A stretch of DNA of 64,000 nt from Thermodesulfatator indicus DSM 15286 (GCF_000217795.1 NC_015681.1:921244-985243), one strand, 5' to 3'. Positions 42,589 through 52,126 are shown, numbered from the stretch's first letter. Notes: generated from the sequence alone by a model not told the origin. Translations and numbers: made by a program.

Positions 42589-43841
42589 TTATGCCGCTAC
42601 CACTTTATACCCAAGTCTTTCTGCTTCTTCTTTTATTTTTGTCAATAATCTCTCCCTATTTATCTGCTTCAGATGATTTGCCCCTAATTCCCTGTATTCC
42701 TGACCCTCTTTGATGATAAAATACACCGCTTTCAATATCTTATGCGCTATGGCCCCTATGGCTTTCTTAGGCCCTCGACGAGCACGAAGTTGCCTATATT
42801 TTGCCGCATAATATGTCCCTTTCTTCCTCGTGGCCGCCCAAGACACCTCTATCAAAACGCTTCTTAAAGGATGTTTCTTTACCGGGCTCTTGCCGCTAAT
42901 CCTCTTTCCTCCACTTTCGTTATTCCCTGGACAAACTCCTGCCCAACTGGCTAGCGCCCTCTCATTTGAAAACTTCTCAGATCCGGCCCTACTTCTGCCA
43001 AAATAGCTCGCGCTGAAACTTCACTTACTCCTGGTATCCCTTTTAATCTCTCTATTAAATCTTCATGGTGTCTCATTACTTCCTTGATCCTTATATCCAT
43101 AATCCCTATCTCTTTTTCCAGAGTCTCTATTATGCTTAAGAGCGAATGCAAAAGAAAACGATGATGCTCTTCGAAAAAGCCACAAATAGAGCGATAGAGC
43201 TCTTCTACTTTCTTCTTAAGTTTCCCTTTAGCACAAGCCCTAACTTCTTCAAGGCTAGGCTTGGGGGTCTCTAAAAGTAATCTCATGATTTGACGACCTG
43301 TTTCCCCAAACAAATCTGAAACTACATTGTCTAGCTTAATATTTGCTGATTCAAAAAGCTTTTGAACTCTTTTCTTATAATCAGCAAGCGTTTTGACATG
43401 TTTCTGTCTAAGTCGTACTAGCTCTCTCCAGAAACGAACTTGTTTTGGGGGAATATAACTTGCCCGTAGCAGACCTACACGAAGTAATTCTGCTAACCAG
43501 CGGCTGTCTGAGACATCCGTCTTTCGTCCAGGGACATTTTTGATATGCCTGGCATTGACTAAGATCACTTCCACATAGCCTTCTAAAATATTGTGTATAG
43601 GCTGCCAGTAAACACCTGTGCTTTCCATGGCTACAATGGGACAATCTTTTTCGATCAGCCATTCTCTCAGGGCTATAAGATCGTCGGTAAAAGTTTCAAA
43701 TTCTCGAACTTCGACTTCTATAGAACCATCAGGAAGAGTCTTTAGGATACATGCTGAGACGAAACGCTTATGAACGTCAAGGCCACAACAAATGGGATGA
43801 ATAATTCTTAAAACCTGGTTATTTTCTTTTTCAGGAGCCAT
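42589..43841 (-). pseudogene. IS110-family transposase, frameshifted
   Basis: Start ATG at 43841 with AAAGGAGG about ten bases upstream; the frame is open further but the protein family begins near CCGLDVHK. RuvC-like residues Asp22, Glu73, Asp109 and Asp112 are present. After DLRSFQ (residue 292, near 42966) the frame runs to MRGR and stops. Adding one A in the CAAATG run restores NERALASWAGVCPGNNESGG and joins the separate downstream frame ending at 42589. The break separates the serine motif from the DEDD domain, so the enzyme is inactive as read. Restored length is about 417 residues. Confidence 0.85.
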
Positions 43842-43897
43842 GGGTATATACCTCCTTTTTAAAGACTTTTTGAAGCAACAAAATATCCATGGCTCCT
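43833..43897 (-). promoter_or_regulatory. Hairpin over the start codon of transposase B
   Basis: AGGAGCCATGG (43833-43843) and CCATGGCTCCT (43887-43897) are an 11-bp perfect inverted repeat. In the mRNA the start codon lies in the stem and the Shine-Dalgarno (43850-43855) in the loop, which would repress translation. Confidence 0.5.
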
Positions 43898-43960
43898 CTC
43901 TTTTCAATGTTTTCATGCCTTCGTTGTGCCCCTTTGGGGCATGGAGGTTAATAATTAAAA

Positions 43961-45325
43961 CTACCGAAAAATTTTACTTAACCTTTGAAAAGAGAGCAAA
44001 AATAAATTTCTTAATATTTCTATTTTCTGTAAATCCTCTCCTGAAAACGGATAATTTCTTATGGCTATAAGGATACCCAAAGGACGGCCTAAAAAAACTA
44101 AAGGAGAAAACATCAACTCTTTCTCGTTTTCTATAAAAGGAAACAGCTCAGAAGTATTTTTGGCAGAACAAGTCCATTCAATTTGTTTGGCAAAAATTTT
44201 TTCTAAAATATCGTTTATGTAAAAATTCCTACCTTTCCATATCCTTCTATTTTTTCCTAAAGAATAGCGAATTACTATACTTTTTGAAACTTGATTATAA
44301 ATACCGAAAAGAACAGTTTCACAGTTAAACACTCTGATTAGTGTCTCAGCTACTATAGAAAGTATATATTGAAAGTCAGCCTGAGAAACTAAATTAGAAG
44401 TGATTTCTTTTATAGCTTTTTCAAATAGAAATTCGTTAGAAATGTCCACTTTAGTTTCAACTTTTTTAGTATTTATTGAAAATCTTAATTCTTTCAATAA
44501 AGAATCATGTAATTCGCGAGTAATTTCTATTGCTTTTTTGATCTTTTGTTCTATTTCTTCTTTTTTTAATTTAAAATTACGTTGAAGTAATTCAAAGGCC
44601 TTTTCCTTTTGTCCAGTAGATAAAAATTTTACAGCGTCACTTATAGTTTCTATATATTTTGCTGGATGATTTTCCTTTTGAGCGGCAGGAGAACCTTCAA
44701 AAGTTGAAATCAAAATCTCTGGCAAAGACCATTTTTGCCCCATAAAGCTAGCTAACCTAAAAAGTTTTCTTTTTAGTTTTTGGGGATTTTCTTGTTCAAA
44801 TATTTCTATTTTTTTATAAAGTTCCGGAAAATATATAGCTAATATTATTCTAATTAACCTATGAAAAAGAAGCTGAATAAAAAATTCCTCTAAAGGAATT
44901 TTTAAATGAAAAGCGATTTGTCTACCTAAATAAGCTCCTAAAAAAGTCTGCCCTAAAAGACGCAAAACAGTTTCTCTATTATTAGAGTTTGTTTTAGCTA
45001 TTATCTCTTCAAGATAATCAGATACTAAGATAATTTCTCTAATTTTTTCAAAACCAAGAAACAAGATAGCTTTAGAAACAGTTATTATCTCTACTCCATT
45101 AGGATTATAAAAACAAGAATTAGCTAATTTAATTACTTTATTTGTAAGGCCATAATCTTTTAAAATATGGTCAGCTAGTTCTTGAAGAGACACCTCTTCT
45201 GAATCAAGGTTTTCTAACAGAGTAAGAGCCTCATAACTACAGGGGAGTTCTTTGTCAGCTAATAGTTCCTTTATCTTCGACCATTCTATTTCGGGAACAT
45301 GCCTTGTGTTATTGACCATCATCAT
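43961..45325 (-). CDS. HDOD domain protein with C-terminal GAF domain
   Basis: 454 residues. An HDOD domain at about 20-230 (LTNKVIKLANSCFYNP, VSKAILFLGFEKIREIILVS) is followed by a helical linker and a GAF-like domain at about 310-450 (NCETVLFGIYNQVSKSIVIR, SPLVFLGRPLGILIAIRNYP). No enzymatic domain follows, so the protein is probably a signalling scaffold. It is very AT-rich and Ile/Lys/Glu-rich compared with its neighbours. Its 3' end lies about 45 bases from IS B. Three consecutive ATG codons leave the start uncertain by two residues. Confidence 0.8.
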   Translation of the reverse strand: MMMVNNTRHVPEIEWSKIKELLADKELPCSYEALTLLENLDSEEVSLQELADHILKDYGLTNKVIKLANSCFYNPNGVEIITVSKAILFLGFEKIREIILVSDYLEEIIAKTNSNNRETVLRLLGQTFLGAYLGRQIAFHLKIPLEEFFIQLLFHRLIRIILAIYFPELYKKIEIFEQENPQKLKRKLFRLASFMGQKWSLPEILISTFEGSPAAQKENHPAKYIETISDAVKFLSTGQKEKAFELLQRNFKLKKEEIEQKIKKAIEITRELHDSLLKELRFSINTKKVETKVDISNEFLFEKAIKEITSNLVSQADFQYILSIVAETLIRVFNCETVLFGIYNQVSKSIVIRYSLGKNRRIWKGRNFYINDILEKIFAKQIEWTCSAKNTSELFPFIENEKELMFSPLVFLGRPLGILIAIRNYPFSGEDLQKIEILRNLFLLSFQRLSKIFR

Positions 45326-45367
45326 CTAAGCTTTATCGGAAAAACAAAAAAAATATTTAGTAAAAAA

Positions 45368-45826
45368 GTGGGAAAAAGAGTCGCTCATTTAATAGCTACT
45401 GGTTTTGGCCTGGGTTATCTGCCAAAGGCTCCTGGCTCCTGGGGTTCTCTGGGGGCAGTAGCTTTAATGGGCATAATTGGTCCCTTTACGCATCCGGCTT
45501 TCCAAAGTCTCATAGCCATAATTTTGTTTTTAGCTGGTATCTGGGCCTCAAACGAATATATTCAATCGCTAGATAATAAAGATCCTTCTGAAGTAGTGAT
45601 TGACGAGATAGCTGGTCAGTGGATTGCTCTTGTTTTTTTCGCGCCAACTATAACTAACTTATTGCTAGGTTTTTTTCTTTTTAGACTCTTTGATATCTGG
45701 AAACCTTTACCTGTTCGCCTGGGAGAAAAACTACCTGGTGGGCTTGGTATTATGATGGACGATATTTTAGCGGGAATCGCAGCCCATCTTTGCTTAAAGC
45801 TTATCAATCAATTTCTTCTATCTTAA
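45368..45826 (+). CDS. pgpA: Phosphatidylglycerophosphatase A
   Basis: About 152 residues with four membrane segments. The N-terminus ATGFGLGYLPKAPGSWGSL and the acidic EVVIDEIAGQWIAL segment are PgpA signatures; it dephosphorylates phosphatidylglycerol phosphate at the inner membrane. The frame opens at 45299, but that start would overlap the divergent HDOD gene and add a polar tail unlike the family. I prefer GTG at 45368, although its ribosome site is weak. The 3' end overlaps the DUF523 gene by 23 bases. Confidence 0.85.
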   Translation: MGKRVAHLIATGFGLGYLPKAPGSWGSLGAVALMGIIGPFTHPAFQSLIAIILFLAGIWASNEYIQSLDNKDPSEVVIDEIAGQWIALVFFAPTITNLLLGFFLFRLFDIWKPLPVRLGEKLPGGLGIMMDDILAGIAAHLCLKLINQFLLS

Positions 45827-46211
45827 ATCCTTCGAGACTAAATAAAGCTGCGGTCACTCCCATTAAAGGACTCAATCCACACGAAGGACTCCTAGCTTTT
45901 AAAAAAGCCCGTTTTATCTTTAAAAGTCTAGCCAGTTTCAAACTCTCATAAGCCCCGCGTACAAAAGCTTCGGTAACGTCTTGGCCGTCTTTGGTTATAA
46001 CCTTTGCCTTACCTTCAATCACAGCCAGGCCGTCTCCGCCATAAAGATCCGCTGCTGGCCGAGGAGTAGTTAATCCACCAAGCTGTTCCGGACAAAAAGG
46101 AATCAAAAAATACTTTTTGCCCAAGCTTTTGATTAAGTCCGATTCTTTAGAAGTGCCATCATAGCGGGTTGATAGGCCCAATAGACAGGCGGAGACCAAA
46201 ACAGGAATCAT
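45804..46211 (-). CDS. DUF523 family protein
   Basis: 135 residues. Conserved cysteine motifs of DUF523 are present: VSACLLGLSTRYDG at the start, PFCPEQLGGLTTPRP in the middle, and KARSPSCGLSP near 110. The family is of unknown function; the invariant Cys residues suggest a metal cluster or redox role. It begins one base after the purM stop. Confidence 0.9.
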   Translation of the reverse strand: MIPVLVSACLLGLSTRYDGTSKESDLIKSLGKKYFLIPFCPEQLGGLTTPRPAADLYGGDGLAVIEGKAKVITKDGQDVTEAFVRGAYESLKLARLLKIKRAFLKARSPSCGLSPLMGVTAALFSLEGFKIEEID

Positions 46212-46212
46212 C

Positions 46213-47274
46213 TTAGCCTATAATCACTGAAGGTTCGTCTTCTTTTCTAGCTTCAATATAGCCTATTTCAAAAGCTTTTTCTTTCATACCTTCGAGAATA
46301 AGCTTGATATCTTGAAGTTTTTCAGGAGATACAATCAACACCATGCCGATACCACAATTAAAAGTTTGAAACATTTCTTCTTCAGGAATTTGCCCTTTTT
46401 CTTGCAAGAAATTAAAGATTGCTGGACGGGTCCAAGAATTCTTGTTTATAACCGCCTTGCACCCCCTAGGTAACACTCGTGGGATGTTATCGTAAAAACC
46501 ACCCCCGGTAATGTGAGCAAGCCCTTTAAGCCTAAAGCCTTGTTTTAAAAGGCCTAACACCTGCCGGACGTAAATTTTAGTAGGCCTGAGAAGTTCCTCC
46601 GCCAGAGGTCTTTCAAGGCCTTCAGGTATGTCATCCAAAGAAAGTTTTAATTCTTCAAAAACAATTCTGCGTACCAATGAAAAGCCGTTGCTGTGAAGAC
46701 CATTGGAGGCAAGCCCCAAGATAACATCTCCCACGGCAATTTCAGATCCATCTATAATCTCATCGCGATCAACTACTCCTACGGTAAACCCGACACAGTC
46801 GTACTCTCCTCCGGTGTACATACCGGGCATTTCAGCTGTCTCGCCACCTATAAGGGCACAGTCAGCTTCTTTACAACCTGAAGCAATGCCTTCAATAAGC
46901 TCTAAAGCTACTTTTTCGTCAATCTTTCCAAAAGCTAAATAATCTAGGAAAAACATTGGTGCTGCACCCGTGACGATGATATCATTCACGCACATGGCCA
47001 CAAGGTCAACACCTATACCTCGATGCTTTCCGGCTGCCACGGCCACTTTGATTTTGGTACCGACGCCATCAGTGGAAGAGACCAGGACGGGATTTTTATA
47101 CCGATCGGTGTTAAGAGCGAAAAGCCCGGCAAAACCGCCAATTTCCGTCAACACCCCGCGACGAAAAGTAGTAGCCGCAAGCTTTTTTATCTTAGTGACC
47201 AGCTTGTCAGCAGCTTCTATGTCAACTCCGGCTTCTGCGTAACGTTTAGCTTTAGTAGGCATAAAGTTTTCCAT
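46213..47274 (-). CDS. purM: Phosphoribosylformylglycinamidine cyclo-ligase (AIR synthetase)
   Basis: 353 residues. Family signatures: AYAEAGVDIEAADKLV-like start, GFAGLFALNTDRYKNPVLVSS, STDGVGTKIKVA, GGETAEMPGMY, LAHITGGGFYDNIPRVLP. Catalyses the fifth step of purine synthesis, using the product of PurL (20319-23372 in this window). Either Met1 or Met5 may be the start; both overlap the glutamate synthase gene upstream, so translation is coupled. Confidence 0.95.
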   Translation of the reverse strand: MENFMPTKAKRYAEAGVDIEAADKLVTKIKKLAATTFRRGVLTEIGGFAGLFALNTDRYKNPVLVSSTDGVGTKIKVAVAAGKHRGIGVDLVAMCVNDIIVTGAAPMFFLDYLAFGKIDEKVALELIEGIASGCKEADCALIGGETAEMPGMYTGGEYDCVGFTVGVVDRDEIIDGSEIAVGDVILGLASNGLHSNGFSLVRRIVFEELKLSLDDIPEGLERPLAEELLRPTKIYVRQVLGLLKQGFRLKGLAHITGGGFYDNIPRVLPRGCKAVINKNSWTRPAIFNFLQEKGQIPEEEMFQTFNCGIGMVLIVSPEKLQDIKLILEGMKEKAFEIGYIEARKEDEPSVIIG

Positions 47275-47995
47275 AAGGACGATGTGTTTTGGGTTTTATC
47301 TTGAAAAACTTTTCTTTCCAAATTTCCTCAAGGTCAAAATTCAGGTCTTGAGCGTATTCTGCAAGAATTTTCTCAAGGGTGCTTTTATCTTCTTCGTCTA
47401 TCTCCTCGATTTTTAAAACCGAGCTAATCTGTGTCTCAGAAAGTTTTCCTCGCACATAAATTATGCCTCCATGCATACCTGTACCTAAAAACATGCCTGC
47501 GAGAGGCCGCTCAGGATAACGAGAATTCATACCAAGGAGGACTATAACTCCTCCAGCCATGTATTCTCCGAGGAAATCCCCTGCTTTACCCCCTATTACC
47601 AGCACGGGAATCTTGTCCATATAAGACTTCATGTGGATACCCACACGATATCCAACGTCAGAGGCCACAAAAATTTTCCCACCGCGCATTGCATAGCCAA
47701 GAACATCTCCGGCCATGCCCTCCACGATGATTTTGCCTTCATCCATGGTATTTCCTGTACCGTCCTGAGTGTTGCCATGAACCCTTATCCGAGGACCCCG
47801 CATAAATGCTCCCAAGTCATGCCCTGGCACACCGTAAACATCAATATCAATTTCAGCGGATACCCCAGCAGCTAAATAACGGTGACCGTTAACGTTTTTT
47901 ATGATGATATGGCTTGCCCCTTGCTCAATGGCCTTCCGAATATGTTGATTTAACTCACGGTAATGTAAATCTTTGGCATCGATTTCAAAAACCAT
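47252..47995 (-). CDS. Glutamate synthase GXGXG domain subunit (archaeal-type, split)
   Basis: 247 residues. The domain is a right-handed beta-helix with repeated Gly-rich turns (GVPGHDLGAFMRGPRIRVHG, GNTMDEGKIIVEG, GDVLGYAMRGGKIFV), which equals the C-terminal part of bacterial GltB. In the full enzyme this domain supports the ammonia channel. It is a separate gene here, 15 bases after the amidotransferase gene. Confidence 0.9.
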   Translation of the reverse strand: MVFEIDAKDLHYRELNQHIRKAIEQGASHIIIKNVNGHRYLAAGVSAEIDIDVYGVPGHDLGAFMRGPRIRVHGNTQDGTGNTMDEGKIIVEGMAGDVLGYAMRGGKIFVASDVGYRVGIHMKSYMDKIPVLVIGGKAGDFLGEYMAGGVIVLLGMNSRYPERPLAGMFLGTGMHGGIIYVRGKLSETQISSVLKIEEIDEEDKSTLEKILAEYAQDLNFDLEEIWKEKFFKIKPKTHRPYGKLYAY

Positions 47996-48010
47996 AACAA
48001 ACTCCTTACC

Positions 48011-49219
48011 TTAAGCCTCTTCCTCTTCTTCGGTTTCTTCTTCGTCACCTAAAGGAATACGACAAACCGGAGCTGAAATTTTAAAGGGCTCGCCGCGCAA
48101 ATAGCTCCGTTGATTGGGAATGGTATCTGGTTCCAGTTCTATAATTACCGGTTCACCAGCCTTAGGGCACCAAACTTCATCAGGATCAGGACAAATGGCC
48201 CTTATAGCCGCCTCTTCACTGGCCATATAATAAAAATCGCCTTTTTTAGCAGCCACTAAAGGCCTTAATTTCACCCGATCATTCAAGCCCACCAGACCGC
48301 CATTATAAGCAAAAAGAATGGCAAAAGGCCCATTGAGCATAGCCGGGCCGTAAACCGCCCGAATAGCCGTACAAACACTGCGATCTGGTTCTTCCATGCG
48401 GTCTATCTCTTCCCAGAAAGGAGGAGCTAAAGCCATACAGGCAAGCTCTATAGGTAAGCCGTGCCGCCTGATAAGGAGATCCAAAAGATAGGCTACCACT
48501 TCGGTATCAGTAAGGAGCGTGCAGTGGTAGCCAAACATTTCCAAGTAGCGACGGTTAGTCCCATAACTAGAAATTTCGCCGTTATGAACAATTGACCAGT
48601 CAAGAATGGTAAAGGGATGAGCTCCACCCCACCATCCTGGAGTGTTAGTAGGGAAACGGTTATGAGCCGTCCAGATGTAAGCAGAGTATTCATCAAGTCT
48701 AAAAAACTCTGCTATCTGGTCAGGAAAACCAACCCCTTTAAAGGCCCCCATATTGCGGCCAGAAGAGATGATATACGCCCCGCTTATATCGCGGTTTATT
48801 TTCATCACCAGACGAACCATATAGTCATCTTCATCAGGGGTGCCTTCACATATTTCACGAAGGTCCCCTTCATAACGAGGCTTGACAAAATATCGGTAAA
48901 ACCGAGGGGGCGAAGTAATTCCTGGCACGGGACGAGTAGGAATCTTTTCCTGATGGACCAGGTAACACTTGTGGGCTAAGACTTCCTCCACTTCTTTTAA
49001 GGCCTTTTTAGTGTCCGCCATTACGTGCAGGCAATAATGCTCGGCAAACTCAGGGTAAATACCGTAAGCCGCATACCCTGCTCCCAGGCCATTGCCCCGC
49101 TCCATCTGGCAACAAATGGACTCGATAATTACCTCGCCTTTAATTAGTTCACCTTTACGGTTAATAACTCCAGATAAACCACAGCCAGAAATTTCTTTGT
49201 TAGGAATGAATATCTCCAT
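48011..49219 (-). CDS. Glutamate synthase glutaminase (class II amidotransferase) subunit, split
   Basis: 402 residues. The class II amidotransferase motif is SGCGLSGVINRKG with Cys13, not Cys2. Downstream signatures WTAHNRFPTNTPGWWGGAHP and DWSIVHNGEISSYGTNRRYL are typical of GltB. Because the catalytic Cys must be N-terminal, residues 1-12 should be a removed propeptide. It supplies ammonia from glutamine to the FMN subunit encoded next upstream. Confidence 0.9.
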   Translation of the reverse strand: MEIFIPNKEISGCGLSGVINRKGELIKGEVIIESICCQMERGNGLGAGYAAYGIYPEFAEHYCLHVMADTKKALKEVEEVLAHKCYLVHQEKIPTRPVPGITSPPRFYRYFVKPRYEGDLREICEGTPDEDDYMVRLVMKINRDISGAYIISSGRNMGAFKGVGFPDQIAEFFRLDEYSAYIWTAHNRFPTNTPGWWGGAHPFTILDWSIVHNGEISSYGTNRRYLEMFGYHCTLLTDTEVVAYLLDLLIRRHGLPIELACMALAPPFWEEIDRMEEPDRSVCTAIRAVYGPAMLNGPFAILFAYNGGLVGLNDRVKLRPLVAAKKGDFYYMASEEAAIRAICPDPDEVWCPKAGEPVIIELEPDTIPNQRSYLRGEPFKISAPVCRIPLGDEEETEEEEEA

Positions 49220-49221
49220 AT

Positions 49222-50841
49222 TTATTCTCCCGCGTGTTTTACACCCAGGATTCTGAGTTCAACTTCATTAAGGCCTACGGCCCGCAGTTTGTCGCGGTTG
49301 CCTCGCAGGCTCTCTATTGAGTTTAAACCCATGGCCCCTAAAAGCTCTTGAATCTCGTGGGCCCAGCCGTGAACCAGATTATATATCTTTTCATAGGCCG
49401 TATCAGGATCAAGACGCTTAATTAATTCCGGTTTATTGGTAGCTATACCCCAAGGACATTTGCCGGTGAAGCAGCGGCCGCACATAGTACAACCTACGGC
49501 AATAAGAGCCGGAGTGCCAATGTAAACAGCATCCGCCCCGAGAGCTATAGCCTTTACCACATCGGCACTACAACGTATACCCCCAGAAACAATAAGCGAA
49601 GCCCAATGACGTATCCCTTCCTGGCGAAGCCTTTCATCTACAGCGGCAAGGGCCAATTCTATAGGAATGCCCACGTAGTCTCTAAACATAGTAGGAGCCG
49701 CACCAGTACCTCCACGCAAACCACAAAGCACTACGGCGTCAGCTCCGGCACGTACAATACCAGAAGCAATAGCTGGAGCATTATGCACCGCAGCGATCTT
49801 AACAAAAACCAGCTTTTTGTACTCAGTGGCCTCTTTCAAAGCGTAGATTAGGCCGCGCAGGTCTTCAATGGAGTAAATATCGTGGTGAGGAGCAGGTGAG
49901 ATGGCATCAGAGCCCACTGGAATCATACGAGTTTTAGAAATTTCTTCCGTAACTTTTTCGCCAGGAAGATGGCCACCGATCCCGGGTTTAGCCCCCTGGC
50001 CTATTTTAATTTCAATAGCTACACCTGCATTCAGATAATCTACATGTAAACCAAAGCGCCCAGAAGCACATTGGACTATGGTGTTTGAACCGTACTCATA
50101 AAGAGAAGCATGAAGCCCACCTTCACCGGTGTTATAAAGGGTGCCCAGGTCTTTAGCCGCCCGAGCAAGGCCCTGGTGAACATGGAGGCTTATGGCCCCA
50201 TAAGACATAGCCGCAAACATTATGGGCACTTCAAGTTTGATCCACGGACCGGGTTTTTGTTTAAGGTAGTATTTCCCGTCCTCAAGGACTACTTCTAATT
50301 TATCTGGCTTGGGGCCGATATAAGTGCGGAGCTCCATGGGCTCTCGCAAAGGATCTATGGGAGGATTGGTAACCTGACAGGCATCTAAAACGAGATGGTC
50401 CCAATAATTGCGAAAAGGTACGGCACAACCTGTTGCTGAAAGAAGAACACCGCCTGTATCCGCTTGCTTATAGACATTTTTGATAAACCACGGCTTCCAG
50501 GTGTCATGCTCGCGAAATTGCGTGGGGTGATGCCGAATAATAATGGCTCCCGTAGGGCAGGTGGCCTCACAGCGATGACAACCTACACACTTAGAGTGAT
50601 CTTCTGTAAGAGTTTCCCTCTTTTCATCCCACCCGTGGGCTTCATATGTGCACTCACGAATACAGAGCTTACACTTGGTGCACTTATCCCCGTCTCGGTC
50701 TATATAAAAATCTGGATAAAGCTTACTGAACTGGACCTTCTTTTTTTTAGATTTAGTTTTTGCTTCTTTTTGGGGGTTCACTGTATCCTCCCAATCATCG
50801 AGTGTGTTGGCAAACTTACAAAAGCTGTTTAAAAAATTCAA
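49222..50841 (-). CDS. Glutamate synthase FMN/Fe-S subunit (archaeal-type, split)
   Basis: 539 residues. Two ferredoxin-type clusters near 54-97 (CTKCKLCIREC and CVGCHRCEATCP) precede the FMN-binding TIM barrel of GltB (IKIGQGAKPGIGGHLPGEKV, GSDAISPAPHHDIYS, CGLRGGTGAAPTMF). A third cysteine set CTMCGRCFTGKC near 455 binds the 3Fe-4S-type cluster. It reduces 2-oxoglutarate plus ammonia to glutamate. The ferredoxin domain suggests ferredoxin or an unlinked beta subunit as donor. First gene of the operon FMN, glutaminase, GXGXG, purM, DUF523. Start uncertain by about 20 residues. Confidence 0.9.
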   Translation of the reverse strand: MNFLNSFCKFANTLDDWEDTVNPQKEAKTKSKKKKVQFSKLYPDFYIDRDGDKCTKCKLCIRECTYEAHGWDEKRETLTEDHSKCVGCHRCEATCPTGAIIIRHHPTQFREHDTWKPWFIKNVYKQADTGGVLLSATGCAVPFRNYWDHLVLDACQVTNPPIDPLREPMELRTYIGPKPDKLEVVLEDGKYYLKQKPGPWIKLEVPIMFAAMSYGAISLHVHQGLARAAKDLGTLYNTGEGGLHASLYEYGSNTIVQCASGRFGLHVDYLNAGVAIEIKIGQGAKPGIGGHLPGEKVTEEISKTRMIPVGSDAISPAPHHDIYSIEDLRGLIYALKEATEYKKLVFVKIAAVHNAPAIASGIVRAGADAVVLCGLRGGTGAAPTMFRDYVGIPIELALAAVDERLRQEGIRHWASLIVSGGIRCSADVVKAIALGADAVYIGTPALIAVGCTMCGRCFTGKCPWGIATNKPELIKRLDPDTAYEKIYNLVHGWAHEIQELLGAMGLNSIESLRGNRDKLRAVGLNEVELRILGVKHAGE

Positions 50842-50891
50842 GTTCTATCTAAATTTTTCTTATGCTATCATAAAATTGAGGTTAGCAAAGA

Positions 50892-51698
50892 ATGAATAAA
50901 ATTCTTTTAATCACCAAAAAAGGGGTCTCTATTCCCAAAAAACTTAAGGAAACCCTTTACAGGGTTTTTAAGGCCCACGGAATAGATATAGTAGAAGAAT
51001 TCAAACCAGAATACCAAAATCAAATATTAGCGGTGGTGGTATTGGGAGGAGACGGGACGCTTTTACGTGCAGCTCCCACTGCTTACATGCTTGATGTCCC
51101 TCTTTTAGGAGTAAACCTCGGAAGACTCGGTTTTCTCACAGAAATCACCGAAGACGAAGCAGGTAAAACTTTTGAATCTCTGGCCAAAGGCACTTACGAA
51201 ATAGAAGAACGCCTGATTCTAGAGGTTTACTCTGGCCCTAAAAAATATCTATCTTTAAACGAAGTGGCCATCATTAAAGGGCCTCTTGGGCTTATGATTC
51301 ATATTAAAGTTGATTGTGATGGAAAACTTTTAAGCGTTTATCATGGAGATGGCCTTATTATCTCCACCCCTACAGGCTCTACCGCCTACAATCTTTCAGC
51401 AGGAGGCCCTATAGTTCATCCCCAGAGTGACAATTTTATCCTCACTCCCATTTGCCCTTTTATGCTAAGTGCCAGGCCTATTGTTATTCCCGCAGATAAA
51501 AAATTATCTGCCAGTCTTCTTTATAAAGCCGAAGAGGTTCATGTAATAATTGATGGTTATATTAATTTTATTCTGTCGCATGAAGACAGGCTTCAAATAA
51601 AAAAAGCGCCGCGGACGCTTAAATTAGTGCGCTCCCCGACGCGGGATTACTTTGAAATTTTAAGAATTAAACTCGGTTGGGCCGAAGTTAAAGTTTAA
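50892..51698 (+). CDS. nadK: NAD kinase
   Basis: 268 residues. The GGDGT motif lies near 54 ([14 protein letters not shown]), followed by [12 protein letters not shown] and the second NAD site [26 protein letters not shown]. Makes NADP from NAD. Converges on the YtxH gene with a four-base overlap. Confidence 0.95.
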   Translation: MNKILLITKKGVSIPKKLKETLYRVFKAHGIDIVEEFKPEYQNQILAVVVLGGDGTLLRAAPTAYMLDVPLLGVNLGRLGFLTEITEDEAGKTFESLAKGTYEIEERLILEVYSGPKKYLSLNEVAIIKGPLGLMIHIKVDCDGKLLSVYHGDGLIISTPTGSTAYNLSAGGPIVHPQSDNFILTPICPFMLSARPIVIPADKKLSASLLYKAEEVHVIIDGYINFILSHEDRLQIKKAPRTLKLVRSPTRDYFEILRIKLGWAEVKV

Positions 51699-52126
51699 GC
51701 CGTTTCTTCTTTTTTTATCTTAGCTAAAAGGCGCTCTTTTTCTTTTTCCATAGCCTCTTTGCCCGCTTCTATGGCCTCACGCAAAGTAGCTGTCTTCTCT
51801 TCTAGAACCTCTTTGCTTTTAACTACCACTTCTTCGGCCTTTTCTTTTAATTCTTCTTTGATTTCCTCGGTCTTTTCTTCTAATGCGGACTTAACCTCTT
51901 CGGCTTTTTCTTCAAGTTCTTCTTTGGTTGTAATCAACTTCAAGCGGGCCTCTTCAGCGGCCATACGTGCCTTTTCACGAAGTTCTTCGGTAGTTTCTTT
52001 AAGCTCTTCTCTTATTTCTCGGCCTGGCTTAGGGGCTAAAAAAAGAGCAAGACCTGCTCCTACTATTCCTCCAATAAAAAAAGACGCCACTACCGTAGTA
52101 AAAGAAAAATTTTTTTCTTCCATCAT
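51695..52126 (-). CDS. YtxH-like membrane-anchored coiled-coil protein
   Basis: 143 residues. One N-terminal helix with a glycine zipper ([20 protein letters not shown]) followed by the GxxxR pattern typical of YtxH, then about 100 residues of Lys/Glu repeats ([18 protein letters not shown]) forming a long coiled coil. Family members act in envelope stress and resemble LEA-like proteins. It overlaps the DUF948 gene by four bases, a pairing common for these two families. Confidence 0.85.
   Translation of the reverse strand: MMEEKNFSFTTVVASFFIGGIVGAGLALFLAPKPGREIREELKETTEELREKARMAAEEARLKLITTKEELEEKAEEVKSALEEKTEEIKEELKEKAEEVVVKSKEVLEEKTATLREAIEAGKEAMEKEKERLLAKIKKEETA

Larger units (their letters stand above)
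42439..43915 (-). mobile_element. IS110/IS1111-family insertion sequence B, decayed
   Basis: Transposase frame broken at about 42966. TGAAAACAT (42439-42447) and ATGTTTTCA (43907-43915) are inverted copies flanking the gene, extended by GA after one mismatch. Such subterminal inverted repeats are typical of the IS1111 group. True ends may lie a few bases outside. It abuts IS A in the same orientation with about 40 bases between them. Confidence 0.6.

Noticed and set aside
42589-42855. Separate small gene downstream of transposase B
   Set aside because: The frame is the C-terminal part of the same transposase; one added base joins them.
41171-43915. Composite transposon formed by the two IS elements
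   Set aside because: The elements abut with only about 40 bases between them and carry no cargo gene, and their transposases differ.
45299-45367. Upstream ATG start for pgpA
   Set aside because: It would overlap the divergent HDOD gene and add a 23-residue polar extension absent from the family.
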